Below are positions 53,240 to 63,366 of a stretch of DNA of 64,000 nt, one piece after another (position 1 is the stretch's first letter; each line of letters starts with the position of its first letter). The notes beneath the pieces were generated by a model that saw only the letters and a program-made list of their open reading frames with translations, made no database searches and was not told the origin of the DNA. Source of the DNA: Comamonas sp. B21-038 (GTDB lineage: Bacteria > Pseudomonadota > Gammaproteobacteria > Burkholderiales > Burkholderiaceae_C). The DNA lies in contig NZ_CP092462.1 in NCBI RefSeq assembly GCF_022387135.1, forward strand, positions 5,076,001 through 5,140,000. Direction: 5' to 3'. A program made the translations under genes and the position numbers.

Positions 53240-53338
53240 TACATTTGATTGCGTAATTGAGTTGCGCATCTGGCAATGCACATGATTTTTATCATTTTTC
53301 TGCAGTTCTTTTGCAGTAAGATGTTACAGAGGGCCCAG

Positions 53339-53354
53339 GGTTGCGCTTGCAACC
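53339..53354. repeat. Short hairpin between argB and slmA
   Basis: GGTTGC (53339-53344) and GCAACC (53349-53354) flank GCTT. The surrounding 53240-53439 is AT-rich and holds no gene; it probably contains the slmA promoter, though I could not place it with confidence. Confidence 0.45.
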
Positions 53355-53439
53355 TGTGAGGCGAGTGCCTTACTTTTATCAATAAAAAATACCTGGCGGT
53401 GTTGGGAGACTGCGTCGGGTGCAGCCTCATATTCAACGC

Positions 53440-54120
53440 ATGTCTGATCAAGAATCTTCTTTCGCCGCCGACCTTGTCGATGCGTCGCTAGAAGCCGCTA
53501 ACCCGGCACCTACCCGTAAACGTCCGAAACCCGGAGAGCGTCGAATCCAGATTCTGCAGACGCTGGCAGCCATGTTGGAGCAGCCCGGCGCAGACCGGAT
53601 CACCACGGCAGCGCTGGCCGCGCAAATGTCGATCAGCGAAGCGGCGCTGTACCGCCACTTCGCCAGCAAGGCCCAGATGTATGAGGGCCTGATCGAGTTC
53701 ATCGAGCAGTCCGTCTACAGCCTGGCCGTGCAGATCACCGGCCGCGATGTGCCCGACCCCGCCAAGACCGTGGAGCATGGCATTGCCCAGGCCCACCGCG
53801 TGGTGGCCATGGTGCTGCAGTTTGGCGAGCGCAACCCTGGCATGGTGCGTGTGATGCTGGGCGATGCGCTGCAGTCCGAAAACCCCCGCCTGCAGCAGCG
53901 CATGCAGCAGTTCTTCGAGCGCATCGAGACCACCTTGCGCCAATGCCTGCGCGTGGTACCCGGCGCTGACGCCTCGGCCACGCCGACGGTGGATGCCAAT
54001 GTGCGCTCCAGCGTTCTGATGTCGTTCCTGATTGGCCGCCTGCAGCGTTTTGCGCGTTCTGATTTCCGGCGCCTGCCCACCGAGCAGCTCGACAGCTGCC
54101 TGTCGTTGATGGCGCACTGA
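53440..54120 (+). CDS. slmA: TetR-fold nucleoid occlusion factor SlmA
   Basis: 226 residues from the ATG at 53440. N-terminal helix-turn-helix with GERRIQILQTLAAMLEQPGADRITTAALAAQMSISEAAL in pieces, then YRHFASKAQMYEGLIEFIE and FGERNPGMVRVMLGDAL, which match SlmA closely. SlmA binds DNA sites over the nucleoid and blocks FtsZ polymerisation there. In Burkholderiales it is often next to argB, as here. A strong terminator follows. Confidence 0.93.
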   Translation: MSDQESSFAADLVDASLEAANPAPTRKRPKPGERRIQILQTLAAMLEQPGADRITTAALAAQMSISEAALYRHFASKAQMYEGLIEFIEQSVYSLAVQITGRDVPDPAKTVEHGIAQAHRVVAMVLQFGERNPGMVRVMLGDALQSENPRLQQRMQQFFERIETTLRQCLRVVPGADASATPTVDANVRSSVLMSFLIGRLQRFARSDFRRLPTEQLDSCLSLMAH

Positions 54121-54139
54121 CGCCGCCTGACTCCATCGC

Positions 54140-54176
54140 AAAAGCTGCTGAGCCTGCCCGGGCCAGCAGCTTTTTT
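54140..54176 (+). terminator. Terminator after slmA
   Basis: AAAAGCTGCTG (54140-54150) pairs with CAGCAGCTTTT (54164-54174), followed by more T. Confidence 0.9.
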
Positions 54177-54264
54177 CATGGCGGGTTTGCGCATGCCGTG
54201 GTTTACCCTTGCTTTGCACGGCAGCGGTTGGCAGCACACTGGGTTTGTGCAAGAATCAAAAAAA

Positions 54265-54276
54265 GAACGACCGTGC
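54265..54276. promoter_or_regulatory. Candidate TetR-family operator before the fad regulator
   Basis: GAACGACCGTGC is an imperfect 12-base palindrome (eight of twelve positions symmetric) placed 13 bases before the TetR-type start. It resembles the ACG-n-CGT-type sites bound by fatty-acid regulators in proteobacteria. Single copy; inferred. Confidence 0.35.
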
Positions 54277-54288
54277 TATTTTTGATTT

Positions 54289-55029
54289 ATGACCAAATCC
54301 CTTGCCTCTACACCGGCTCCCGCCGAGATGGCCAAGCTGGCCAAAGGCGCCCAGACGCGTGCTGCGATTGTGGACGCCGCCTTGTCCCTGGCCGCGCAAG
54401 AGGGGCTCGATGGCCTGTCGCTGGGCATGGTGGCACTGGCGATGGGGATGAGCAAGTCCGGCGTGTTTGCCCATTTTGGCTCGCGTGAGGAATTGCAGTG
54501 CTCGGTGGTGCGCGAATACCACGAGCGCTTTGAGCGCGAAATCTTTGTGCCCGCGCTGCAGGTGCCGCGCGGGCTGGCCCGCTTGCTGCACATGGCCACG
54601 GGCTGGATGGGCAGCACCGCCCAGCCCAATGACGCCAGCCGCCTCTACGGCAGCCTCTACATCAGCGGCGCGGTCGAGTTCGACGACCGGCCTGGCGATG
54701 TGCGCGATGCGCTGTCCGAATCGGTGCGCATCTGGATGGATGCGATGCGCCGGGCGATTGTGCAGTCGCAGACCGAAGGCCAGCTGCGCAGCGATGTGGC
54801 GCCCGACCAGGTGCTGTTCGAGCTGCACGGCGTCATCTTGTCGCTGCACTACGAAACCCGTTTTCTACACGGCCCGCTGGCGCTGAAGCATGCCGCCACC
54901 GCGCTGCGTAGCGTATTGCTGCGCTATGCAGTCCATCCCGAGCGCGAGGCTGCCTTGATCGATGCCGCGCTCGCCCCCTGCCTGGCGGCGCAGTCCGATG
55001 CGGCTGCGCCCGCTTCCGTTTCTGTTTGA
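54289..55029 (+). CDS. TetR/AcrR-family regulator of the beta-oxidation cluster
   Basis: 246 residues. N-terminal helix-turn-helix (RAAIVDAALSLAAQEGLDGL, GMVALAMGMSKSGVFAHFGS) and a ligand-binding C-terminal half. It sits 27 bases upstream of the acyl-CoA dehydrogenase and in the same direction, so it likely autoregulates and represses the fad genes, released by acyl-CoA. Ligand and operator are inferred. Confidence 0.87.
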   Translation: MTKSLASTPAPAEMAKLAKGAQTRAAIVDAALSLAAQEGLDGLSLGMVALAMGMSKSGVFAHFGSREELQCSVVREYHERFEREIFVPALQVPRGLARLLHMATGWMGSTAQPNDASRLYGSLYISGAVEFDDRPGDVRDALSESVRIWMDAMRRAIVQSQTEGQLRSDVAPDQVLFELHGVILSLHYETRFLHGPLALKHAATALRSVLLRYAVHPEREAALIDAALAPCLAAQSDAAAPASVSV

Positions 55030-55056
55030 CCTCGTCATTTTTCCAAAGGACTTTCC

Positions 55057-56859
<1,803 letters not shown>

Positions 56860-56898
56860 CACCTGCAGTGCTGCCGAAAACGACCCGAGGAGACCGTG

Positions 56899-57348
56899 AT
56901 GCAAACCTTGCTGAAACCTGTGCTGATGGTGGCTGGCAGCTTGGCGGTGGCACTGCCAGCGCTGGCTGCGGACATGTCGCCGGTGGGCCTGTGGCGCACC
57001 TTTGACGAGAAAAGTGGTGAACCCAAGTCCGAGGTGCGCATCAGCGACAGCGGCGGGGTGCTCAGCGGCAAGGTGGAAAAGCTGCTGCGCAAGGGCGCCG
57101 ATCCGCAGGCCGTCTGCGACCGCTGCACCGACGACCGCAAGGGCCAGCCGCTGGTGGGGCTAGAGATCATCCGGGGCGCCAAGCAGGCACAAGGCAAGGC
57201 GGTCTGGGAGGACGGCAAGATCCTCGACCCCGAAAACGGCAGCACCTACAGCCTCAAGCTCACGCCTGCCGACAACGGCAACAAGCTCGATGTGCGCGGA
57301 TCTATCGGCCCCTTTGGCCGCACGCAGACCTGGTCGCGCGTCGAATAG
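56899..57348 (+). CDS. DUF2147 family secreted protein
   Basis: 149 residues from the ATG at 56899, with GAGGAG 6 bases upstream. Signal peptide ending LPALAA. The mature part has the DUF2147 layout: SPVGLWRTFDEKSGEPKSEV, VLSGKVEKLL, CDRCTDDRKGQPLVGLEII, GKILDPENGSTYSLKLTP and LDVRGSIGPFGRTQTWSRV. It looks like a small periplasmic beta-barrel, and in some bacteria homologues are linked to lipid or envelope changes. Its location in a fad cluster is typical of this group, but the role is unknown. Confidence 0.88.
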   Translation: MQTLLKPVLMVAGSLAVALPALAADMSPVGLWRTFDEKSGEPKSEVRISDSGGVLSGKVEKLLRKGADPQAVCDRCTDDRKGQPLVGLEIIRGAKQAQGKAVWEDGKILDPENGSTYSLKLTPADNGNKLDVRGSIGPFGRTQTWSRVE

Positions 57349-57415
57349 GTTTGACTGAAACTGGCTGCCAGCCTGCAATTGAAAAGCGCTGGCGGCTCTC
57401 AAAAGTGGAGTAACC

Positions 57416-59824
57416 ATGTCCCGATTTGTGGTGAAAAAAGTGGCGGTGCTCGGCGCCGGGGTGATGGGGGCGCAGATTGCGGCCCACCTCGTCAATGTGC
57501 GCGTGCCGGTGGTGCTGTTTGACCTGCCGGCCAAGGAAGGCCCCAAAAGCGCGATTGCCCAGAAGGCGATTGCCAACCTGAAAAAGCTCAAGCCTTCGCC
57601 GCTCGGTGTGGCGGCAGAAGCCGATCTGATCACGCCTGCCAACTACGAAGAACACCTGGCGCAGCTCAAGGACTGCGACCTGGTGATCGAGGCGATTGCC
57701 GAGCGCATGGACTGGAAGCGCGACCTCTACCACCAGATCGCGCCCTTTGTCGCGCCCCATGCGATCCTGGCCTCCAACACCTCGGGACTGTCGATCACGG
57801 CGCTGTCCGAGGCGCTGCCCGAGCAGCTGCGCCACCGCTTCTGCGGCATCCACTTCTTCAACCCACCGCGCTATATGCAGCTGGTGGAGCTGATCCCGAC
57901 CGCAGCGACCGAGCCCCAGGTGCTCGACCAGCTCGAAAGCTTTGCCACCAGCCAGCTGGGTAAGGGCGTCGTCCGCGCCAAGGACACGCCCAACTTCGTT
58001 GCCAACCGTGTCGGCGTGGCCGGCATGCTGTCCACCATGGCCGAGGCCGAGCGCTTTGGCCTGAGCTACGACGTCGTCGACGACCTGACCGGCAAGAAGC
58101 TCGGCCGTGCCAGTTCGGGCACCTTCCGCACTGCCGATGTGGTGGGCCTGGACACCCTGGCCCATGTCATCGCTACGATGCAGACCCAGCTGACCGCGCA
58201 GAGCGACTCGTTCTACGCCAGCTACAGCACGCCGGCGGTGTTGACCAAGCTGATCGCCGATGGCGCGCTGGGCCAGAAGACCAAGGCGGGTTTTTACCGC
58301 AAGACCAAGATGGGTATCGAGCGCTTTGACCCCGAGCACCAGGCCTATGTGCCCTCGGGCGAAAAGGGCAATGATGTCTATACCCGCATGCTCAAAAAGC
58401 CCGCCAGCGAGCGCCTGCAATTGCTGCGCAACAGCGAAGGCGCGCAAGGCCAGTTCCTCTGGGCCATCTTGCGCAACAGCTTCCACTACGCCGCCGTGCA
58501 CCTGAAGGGCATTGCCGACAATGCCCGCGATGTGGATCTGGCTATGCGCTGGGGCTTTGGCATGCAGCAAGGCCCCTTCGAGCTGTGGCAAGAGGCCGGC
58601 TGGCTGCAGGTGGCCAAGATGGTGCAGGAAGACATTGACGCGGGCAAGGCGCTCAGCACCGAGCCGCTGCCGCAGTGGGTGTTTGAAGGCCCCGTCGCGC
58701 AGGCTGGCGGCGTGCATACCGCGCAGGGCTCCTGGAGCGCGGCCGAGAACCGCTTTGTGCCGCGCCGCGATCTGCCGGTGTATGCGCGCCAGCTCTTCCC
58801 CGAACGCGTGCTCGGCGAGGCCAGCGAACCCGTGCAGGACTGGCGCACGGCAGGCCGTACCCTGGCCGAGAGCAAGGCCTCGCGCAGCTGGACCCTGGAT
58901 GACCAGGTGCTGGTCTTCAGCATCAAGACCAAGATGCACGCCATCAGCCCCGATGTGATGGAAGACCTGCAGGCCGCGCTGGCGCTGGCCGAGAAGGAAT
59001 TTGACGCCATGGTCATCTGGTCGGGTGATGCGCCATTCAGCGTGGGCGCCGATCTGCAGGCGATGATGCCGGCCTTTGCGCTGCAAGGCCCGATGGCCAT
59101 CGACCAGATCGAGCAGGTGATGCAACAGCTCTTCCTGTCGGTGCGCTATGCGCAGATCCCCGTGGTGGGCGCTGTGCATGGCATGGCATTGGGCGGCGGC
59201 TGCGAGCTGCTGCTGCACTGCGCACGCCGCGTGGCCCATATGGAGAGCTACATCGGCCTGGTCGAAATGGGCGTGGGCCTGGTGCCCGGCGCCGGCGGCC
59301 TCACCAATGTGGCCTACCAGGCGGCGCGCCATGCGCAGTACTCCACCGGCACGGATCTGCTGCCCTTCCTGGCGAACGGCTTTACCGCAGCGGCCAAGGC
59401 CACCGTGGGCACCAGCGCGCTGGAGTCGCAGGCCATTGGCTACTTGCAGGCCGATGATGTCATCGTGCCGCACCGCGACGAGCTGCTGTTTGTAGCGCTG
59501 ACGCAGGCCAAGGCCATGGCACAGTCGGGCTGGCGCCCACCGCAGCGCAAGCCTTTTCCGGTGGCCGGCCGCAGTGGCGCAGCCACCTTGCGCAGCACCC
59601 TGGTCAACATGCGCGAAGGCGGCTTCATCAGCGAGCACGACATGCTGATTGCCAGCCACATGGCGGATGTGGTCTGCGGCGGCGACGTGGATGCCGGCAC
59701 CCTGGTGAACGAGGAATACCTGATGGCGCTGGAGCGCAAGGCCTTTACCGACCTGATCGTGAAGGAAAAAACCCAGGAGCGCATTCTGGGCATGCTGAAC
59801 ACCGGCAAGCCCGTCCGCAATTAA
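57416..59824 (+). CDS. FadN-type bifunctional 3-hydroxyacyl-CoA dehydrogenase/enoyl-CoA hydratase
   Basis: 802 residues. The dehydrogenase comes first (reverse of FadB order): NAD motif VLGAGVMGAQIAAHL near residue 10, ASNTSGLSI, catalytic HFFNPPRYMQL, then the dimer domain. The C-terminal hydratase part has VGAVHGMALGGGCELLLHC and EMGVGLVPGAGG from about residue 575 on. The domain order matches the FadN protein of Bacillus-type fad clusters. The thiolase is encoded nearby, separated by a DUF559 cassette. Confidence 0.93.
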   Translation: MSRFVVKKVAVLGAGVMGAQIAAHLVNVRVPVVLFDLPAKEGPKSAIAQKAIANLKKLKPSPLGVAAEADLITPANYEEHLAQLKDCDLVIEAIAERMDWKRDLYHQIAPFVAPHAILASNTSGLSITALSEALPEQLRHRFCGIHFFNPPRYMQLVELIPTAATEPQVLDQLESFATSQLGKGVVRAKDTPNFVANRVGVAGMLSTMAEAERFGLSYDVVDDLTGKKLGRASSGTFRTADVVGLDTLAHVIATMQTQLTAQSDSFYASYSTPAVLTKLIADGALGQKTKAGFYRKTKMGIERFDPEHQAYVPSGEKGNDVYTRMLKKPASERLQLLRNSEGAQGQFLWAILRNSFHYAAVHLKGIADNARDVDLAMRWGFGMQQGPFELWQEAGWLQVAKMVQEDIDAGKALSTEPLPQWVFEGPVAQAGGVHTAQGSWSAAENRFVPRRDLPVYARQLFPERVLGEASEPVQDWRTAGRTLAESKASRSWTLDDQVLVFSIKTKMHAISPDVMEDLQAALALAEKEFDAMVIWSGDAPFSVGADLQAMMPAFALQGPMAIDQIEQVMQQLFLSVRYAQIPVVGAVHGMALGGGCELLLHCARRVAHMESYIGLVEMGVGLVPGAGGLTNVAYQAARHAQYSTGTDLLPFLANGFTAAAKATVGTSALESQAIGYLQADDVIVPHRDELLFVALTQAKAMAQSGWRPPQRKPFPVAGRSGAATLRSTLVNMREGGFISEHDMLIASHMADVVCGGDVDAGTLVNEEYLMALERKAFTDLIVKEKTQERILGMLNTGKPVRN

Positions 59825-59832
59825 GGCCCAGC

Positions 59833-60282
59833 ATGCATAACAACGCCCTGCTCTCCAACCCCCCCTCCCGCAAGCGGGAGAGGGCAGGGGTGAGGGCGGA
59901 TGTCAGGCTGCAGCAGGCCCGCGCCCTGCGCCAATCCCCCACCACGGCAGAACAACTGTTATGGCGCCACCTGCGCAACCGCCAGCTGGCGGGTTCCAAG
60001 TTCCGCAGACAGCATCCTCTGGATCCTTACATCCTGGATTTTGTCTGTCTGGCGCAGGGGCTGGTGGTTGAGGTGGATGGCGGCCAGCATGCGGATCTGC
60101 AGGCGCAAGGCTATGACCGGCAGCGCACGGTGTGGTTGCGGCAGCAAGGCTTGCGGGTTCTGCGGTTTTGGAACCACGAGGTTGTTCAACAAACGAATGA
60201 GGTGCTTGCGCATGTGCTGCAGGCCCTCACCCCGGCCCTCTCCCGCTTGCGGGAGAGGGAGGTGAATACAGAGGACGAGTGA
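59833..60282 (+). CDS. DUF559 domain protein (endonuclease-like), carried by an inverted-repeat cassette
   Basis: 149 residues. The core at about 27-125 has ARALRQSPTTAEQLLWRHLR, GSKFRRQHPLDPYILDFVCL, VVEVDGGQHA and VLRFWNHEV, a PD-(D/E)xK-like DUF559 fold related to very-short-patch-repair endonucleases. The termini are encoded by inverted repeats: SRKRERAGVRA at the start and ALTPALSRLRERE at the end are their translations. GTG at 59890 is an in-frame alternative start. The gene lies between the FadN-type enzyme and thiolase genes and is likely an insert. Confidence 0.85.
   Translation: MHNNALLSNPPSRKRERAGVRADVRLQQARALRQSPTTAEQLLWRHLRNRQLAGSKFRRQHPLDPYILDFVCLAQGLVVEVDGGQHADLQAQGYDRQRTVWLRQQGLRVLRFWNHEVVQQTNEVLAHVLQALTPALSRLREREVNTEDE
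59867..60253. mobile_element. Small cassette with 31-bp terminal inverted repeats carrying the DUF559 gene
   Basis: The left repeat (59867-59897) and right repeat (60223-60253) are reverse complements with one mismatch in 31 bases. Each contains the palindrome CCCGCAAGCGGG or its complement. The element is about 390 bases including ends. It looks like a REP-type or non-autonomous element rather than a standard insertion sequence, since no transposase is present. I could not identify target-site duplications. Confidence 0.65.
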
Positions 60283-60284
60283 CC

Positions 60285-61484
60285 ATGAGTAAACAAGTTC
60301 AAGACGCCTACATCGTTGCGGCGACGCGCACACCGATTGGCAAGTCGCACAAAGGCTATCTGCGCAATATGCGCCCCGATGAGCTGCTGGCCACCACGAT
60401 GAAGGCCGTGCTGGCGCAGGCGCCGGGGCTGGATCCGCAGGCGATCGAGGATGTGGTCTGCGGCTGCGCGATCCCCGAAGCCCAGCAGGGCCTGAACGTG
60501 GCGCGCATCAGCGCGGTGCTGGCAGGGCTGCCGGTGGGGGTGGGCGGGGTGACGGTCAACCGCTTTTGCGCATCGGGCCTGACCGCTTTGCAGATGGCCG
60601 CCGACCGCATCCGCGTGGGCGAGGCCGATGTGATGATCGCCGCGGGCGTCGAGAGCATGAGCATGGTGCCGATGATGGGCAACTCGCCATCGCTGTCTCC
60701 GTCCATCTTTGAGCGCGAAGGCGATGTCGGCATTGCCTACGGCATGGGCCTGACGGCAGAAAAAGTCGCGCAGCGCTGGAAGGTCGGCCGCGATGCCCAG
60801 GATGCCTTTGCACTGCAGTCGCACCAGCGCGCGCTGGCGGCGCAGCAGGCGGGCGATTTTGCCGCAGAGATCACGCCGATCACCGTGACCGACCGGGGCG
60901 TGGACATCGCCAAGGGCGAGGCGGTGAGCCGCTCGCGCACCATCAGCCTGGATGAAGGCCCGCGCCCGGACACGTCGATCGAAGGCCTGGCCAAGCTGCG
61001 TACCGTGTTTGCGGCGCGCGGCTCCGTCACTGCCGGCAACAGCTCGCAGACCAGCGATGGCGCAGGTGCGCTGCTGGTGGTGAGCGAGGCGGCGCTCAAG
61101 CGCTTCAACCTGACGCCGCTGGCACGCTTTGTCAGCTATGCCAGCAAGGGCGTGCCGCCCGAGATCATGGGCATTGGCCCGATTGAGGCGATCCCGGTGG
61201 CGCTGCGCCATGCGGGCCTGTCCTTGCAGGACATGGACTGGATCGAGCTGAACGAGGCCTTTGCTGCGCAGTCGCTGGCGGTCATCGAGCAATTGGGCAT
61301 GGACCCGGCCAAGGTCAACCCCATGGGCGGCGCGATTGCGCTGGGCCACCCGCTGGGCGCTACAGGCGCCATCCGTGCCGCCACCGTCGTGCATGCGCTG
61401 CAGCGCAACAAGCTCAAATACGGCATGGTGACCATGTGCGTGGGCATGGGGCAGGGCGCGGCCGGCATTCTGGAGCGCGTGTAA
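60285..61484 (+). CDS. Acetyl-CoA C-acyltransferase (thiolase, FadA-type)
   Basis: 399 residues from the ATG at 60285; GTG at 60279 is a less likely start. Active-site Cys in NRFCASGLTALQM near residue 93, a GHPLGATGA loop with the general-base His near residue 353, and the second Cys in CVGMGQGAAGI near residue 385. It cleaves 3-ketoacyl-CoA in the last beta-oxidation step. It belongs with the acyl-CoA dehydrogenase and the FadN-type enzyme. Confidence 0.95.
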   Translation: MSKQVQDAYIVAATRTPIGKSHKGYLRNMRPDELLATTMKAVLAQAPGLDPQAIEDVVCGCAIPEAQQGLNVARISAVLAGLPVGVGGVTVNRFCASGLTALQMAADRIRVGEADVMIAAGVESMSMVPMMGNSPSLSPSIFEREGDVGIAYGMGLTAEKVAQRWKVGRDAQDAFALQSHQRALAAQQAGDFAAEITPITVTDRGVDIAKGEAVSRSRTISLDEGPRPDTSIEGLAKLRTVFAARGSVTAGNSSQTSDGAGALLVVSEAALKRFNLTPLARFVSYASKGVPPEIMGIGPIEAIPVALRHAGLSLQDMDWIELNEAFAAQSLAVIEQLGMDPAKVNPMGGAIALGHPLGATGAIRAATVVHALQRNKLKYGMVTMCVGMGQGAAGILERV

Positions 61485-61499
61485 AACGCCCCAGGCCAC

Positions 61500-61533
61500 G
61501 GCATCTGTCGCCCACAAGGCTGCGGCAGATGCC
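61500..61533. terminator. Hairpin after the thiolase gene
   Basis: GGCATCTG (61500-61507) pairs perfectly with CAGATGCC (61526-61533). The loop is 18 bases and there is no clear T-tract, so this is either a weak terminator or an RNA-stabilising stem. Confidence 0.4.
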
Positions 61534-61561
61534 GCTGGCTGCTACTGTCGGGTGGCAGAAA

Positions 61562-61596
61562 ATGCAACTGCATTACCAGCCTTGCAAGGCTTGGTA
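61562..61596. promoter_or_regulatory. Two adjacent palindromes upstream of the thioesterase gene, candidate operator
   Basis: ATGCA-AC-TGCAT (61562-61573) is followed directly by TACCAGCCTTGCAAGGCTTGGTA in two pieces (61574-61596), a near-perfect inverted repeat with one bulge. They sit 50-90 bases before the thioesterase ATG and could bind a regulator. Confidence 0.4.
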
Positions 61597-61648
61597 CGGG
61601 CACAAGGCGTTTTCAGCGGAGTCAAAAATTTCTGCGAAAGATGTCCGA

Positions 61649-62491
61649 ATGAGTGAACTCTCCACCAACAGCGAACGCCATGCCTTCGACCGTGCCATGG
61701 CGATGGAAGCAACCGGCCAGAACCAGTACGCGGCGCAGGCCAGCAAGGACTACTGGAACATGGTCGGGCCCTATGGCGGCATCACAGCTGCCCAAGTGGC
61801 ACAGGCGGTGTTGCAGCACCCGCAGCGCCTGGGGGATCTGGTGGCGATCACCGTGAACTACGCTGGTGCGGTGGGCGAGCGGCCGTACGTGATCGAGGCC
61901 ATCCCCGCCCGCACCAACCGCAGCACCCAGCACTGGATCATCACCCTGCGCGAGCAGGATGCGCAGGGCCAGTGGTCCACCACGACCACCGCGACGGCGA
62001 TGACGGCGCTGGCGCGCGAAACCTGGTCGGACGACGAATACGCGATGCCCGAGGTGCTGCCGGCCAGCGCGGTGGAGCGCTACACCACCGATTTCCGCGT
62101 GGAATGGCTGAACCGCTACAACATCCGCCCGCTGCTGGGCGGCTACCCGACCGAGTGGGATGGCGCGGCCAGCCCGAGTCTCACCCGCATGTGGGTGGGC
62201 GACGAGCCCCCGCGCCCGCTGGATGTGCCGGCGCTGACTTCGCTGTGCGATGTGTTCTTTCCCCGCATCTGGCTGCGCCGCGCCAAGCGCGTGCCGGTGG
62301 GCACCGTGTCCTTGACGGTCTATGTGCATGCCAGTGCCGAGCAATTGGCCGCCGTGGGTACCCAGCCGGTGCTGGCCCAGGCGCAGGGCCAGGGCTTTCG
62401 GGATGGCTTTTTTGACCAGACCGCGCAGATCTGGTCGCCCCAGGGCGTTTTGCTGGCCACCAGCCACCAGCTGGTCTATTACAAGGAATAA
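61649..62491 (+). CDS. Acyl-CoA thioesterase family protein (double hotdog, TesB/4HBT_3-like)
   Basis: 280 residues from the ATG at 61649. Two hotdog halves: the first with YWNMVGPYGGITAAQVAQAV and VNYAGAVGERPYVIEAIPAR, the second with YNIRPLLGGYPTEWDG, TRMWVGDEPPRPLDVPALTSL and TVSLTVYVHAS. This length and layout match the large thioesterase family linked to beta-oxidation. It probably releases fatty acids or recycles CoA from dead-end acyl-CoAs. Confidence 0.82.
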   Translation: MSELSTNSERHAFDRAMAMEATGQNQYAAQASKDYWNMVGPYGGITAAQVAQAVLQHPQRLGDLVAITVNYAGAVGERPYVIEAIPARTNRSTQHWIITLREQDAQGQWSTTTTATAMTALARETWSDDEYAMPEVLPASAVERYTTDFRVEWLNRYNIRPLLGGYPTEWDGAASPSLTRMWVGDEPPRPLDVPALTSLCDVFFPRIWLRRAKRVPVGTVSLTVYVHASAEQLAAVGTQPVLAQAQGQGFRDGFFDQTAQIWSPQGVLLATSHQLVYYKE

Positions 62492-62583
62492 GGCGTGCCA
62501 AATCCGGTTAGCATGCCAGCGTCTTCGGTGTGCGCCCTGGCAGTGGCCCGGGCCCGGCACCGAACCTTTTTTGAGAGACTGTT

Positions 62584-63366
62584 ATGACGATCCAATCCTC
62601 CTGCGACGATATCCGGGTGCTGGCCGAAGCGGGCATCTGCACCATCACCTTCAACCGGGTGGCCAAGAAGAACTCGCTGACCGGCGCCATGTACCTGGCG
62701 TTGGCGGACATCCTGCAGCAGGCCGCCAGCAGCAGCGACGTGCGTGTGGTGCTGTTCCAGGGCGATGCCTCGGTGTTTACCGCCGGCAACGACCTGGGCG
62801 ATTTCCTCCACGGCCCCAAGCCCGATGACAACGCGCCGCCATTCCAGTTCCTGCAGGCGCTGGCCGCCTTCCCCAAGCCCATCGTCGCAGCCGTCTGCGG
62901 CCCGGCCGTGGGCATTGGCACGACGATGCTGCTGCACTGCGACCTGGTCTATGCCGGTGACAACGCGATGTTCTCGCTGCCCTTCGTCAACCTGGGCTTC
63001 TGCCCCGAAGGGGCATCCAGCCTGCTGCTGCCGCAGCTGATGGGCCACCAGCGCGCCTGCGAGGCCTTGCTGCTGGGCGACCCCTTCATGGCCGAGGCGG
63101 CACTGGAGGTGGGCCTGGTCAACCGGGTGGTGCCGCCGACCGAATGCAACACCATCGCGCAGGCACAAGCGGCCAAGCTGGCCGCCAAGCCGCTGGCCTC
63201 GCTGATGGCCAGCAAGCGCCTGCTCAAGAGCGGCCAGATGGCGGCGGTTCAGTCGCGCATCGCGGAAGAAGGCCGTGTGTTTGCCGATCTGCTGCAGCAG
63301 CCCGCCGCCAAGGAGGCGATGCAGGCCTTTATGGAAAAGCGCAAGCCCAACTTCAGCGGTCTGTGA
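62584..63366 (+). CDS. Enoyl-CoA hydratase/isomerase family protein
   Basis: 260 residues, crotonase fold: ICTITFNRVAKKNSLTGAMY, the oxyanion segment FTAGNDLGDFL near residue 74, AAVCGPAVGIGTTMLLHCDLV near 100, and FVNLGFCPEGASSLLL. Asp in place of a Glu catalytic position is common in isomerase-type members, so the reaction (hydration or isomerisation) is not certain. It ends in a 14-base overlap with the convergent deacetylase gene. Confidence 0.88.
   Translation: MTIQSSCDDIRVLAEAGICTITFNRVAKKNSLTGAMYLALADILQQAASSSDVRVVLFQGDASVFTAGNDLGDFLHGPKPDDNAPPFQFLQALAAFPKPIVAAVCGPAVGIGTTMLLHCDLVYAGDNAMFSLPFVNLGFCPEGASSLLLPQLMGHQRACEALLLGDPFMAEAALEVGLVNRVVPPTECNTIAQAQAAKLAAKPLASLMASKRLLKSGQMAAVQSRIAEEGRVFADLLQQPAAKEAMQAFMEKRKPNFSGL

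Noticed and set aside
57302-59659. 785-residue minus-strand open frame opposite the FadN-type gene
   Set aside because: The plus-strand frame carries all dehydrogenase and hydratase motifs; this one has none.
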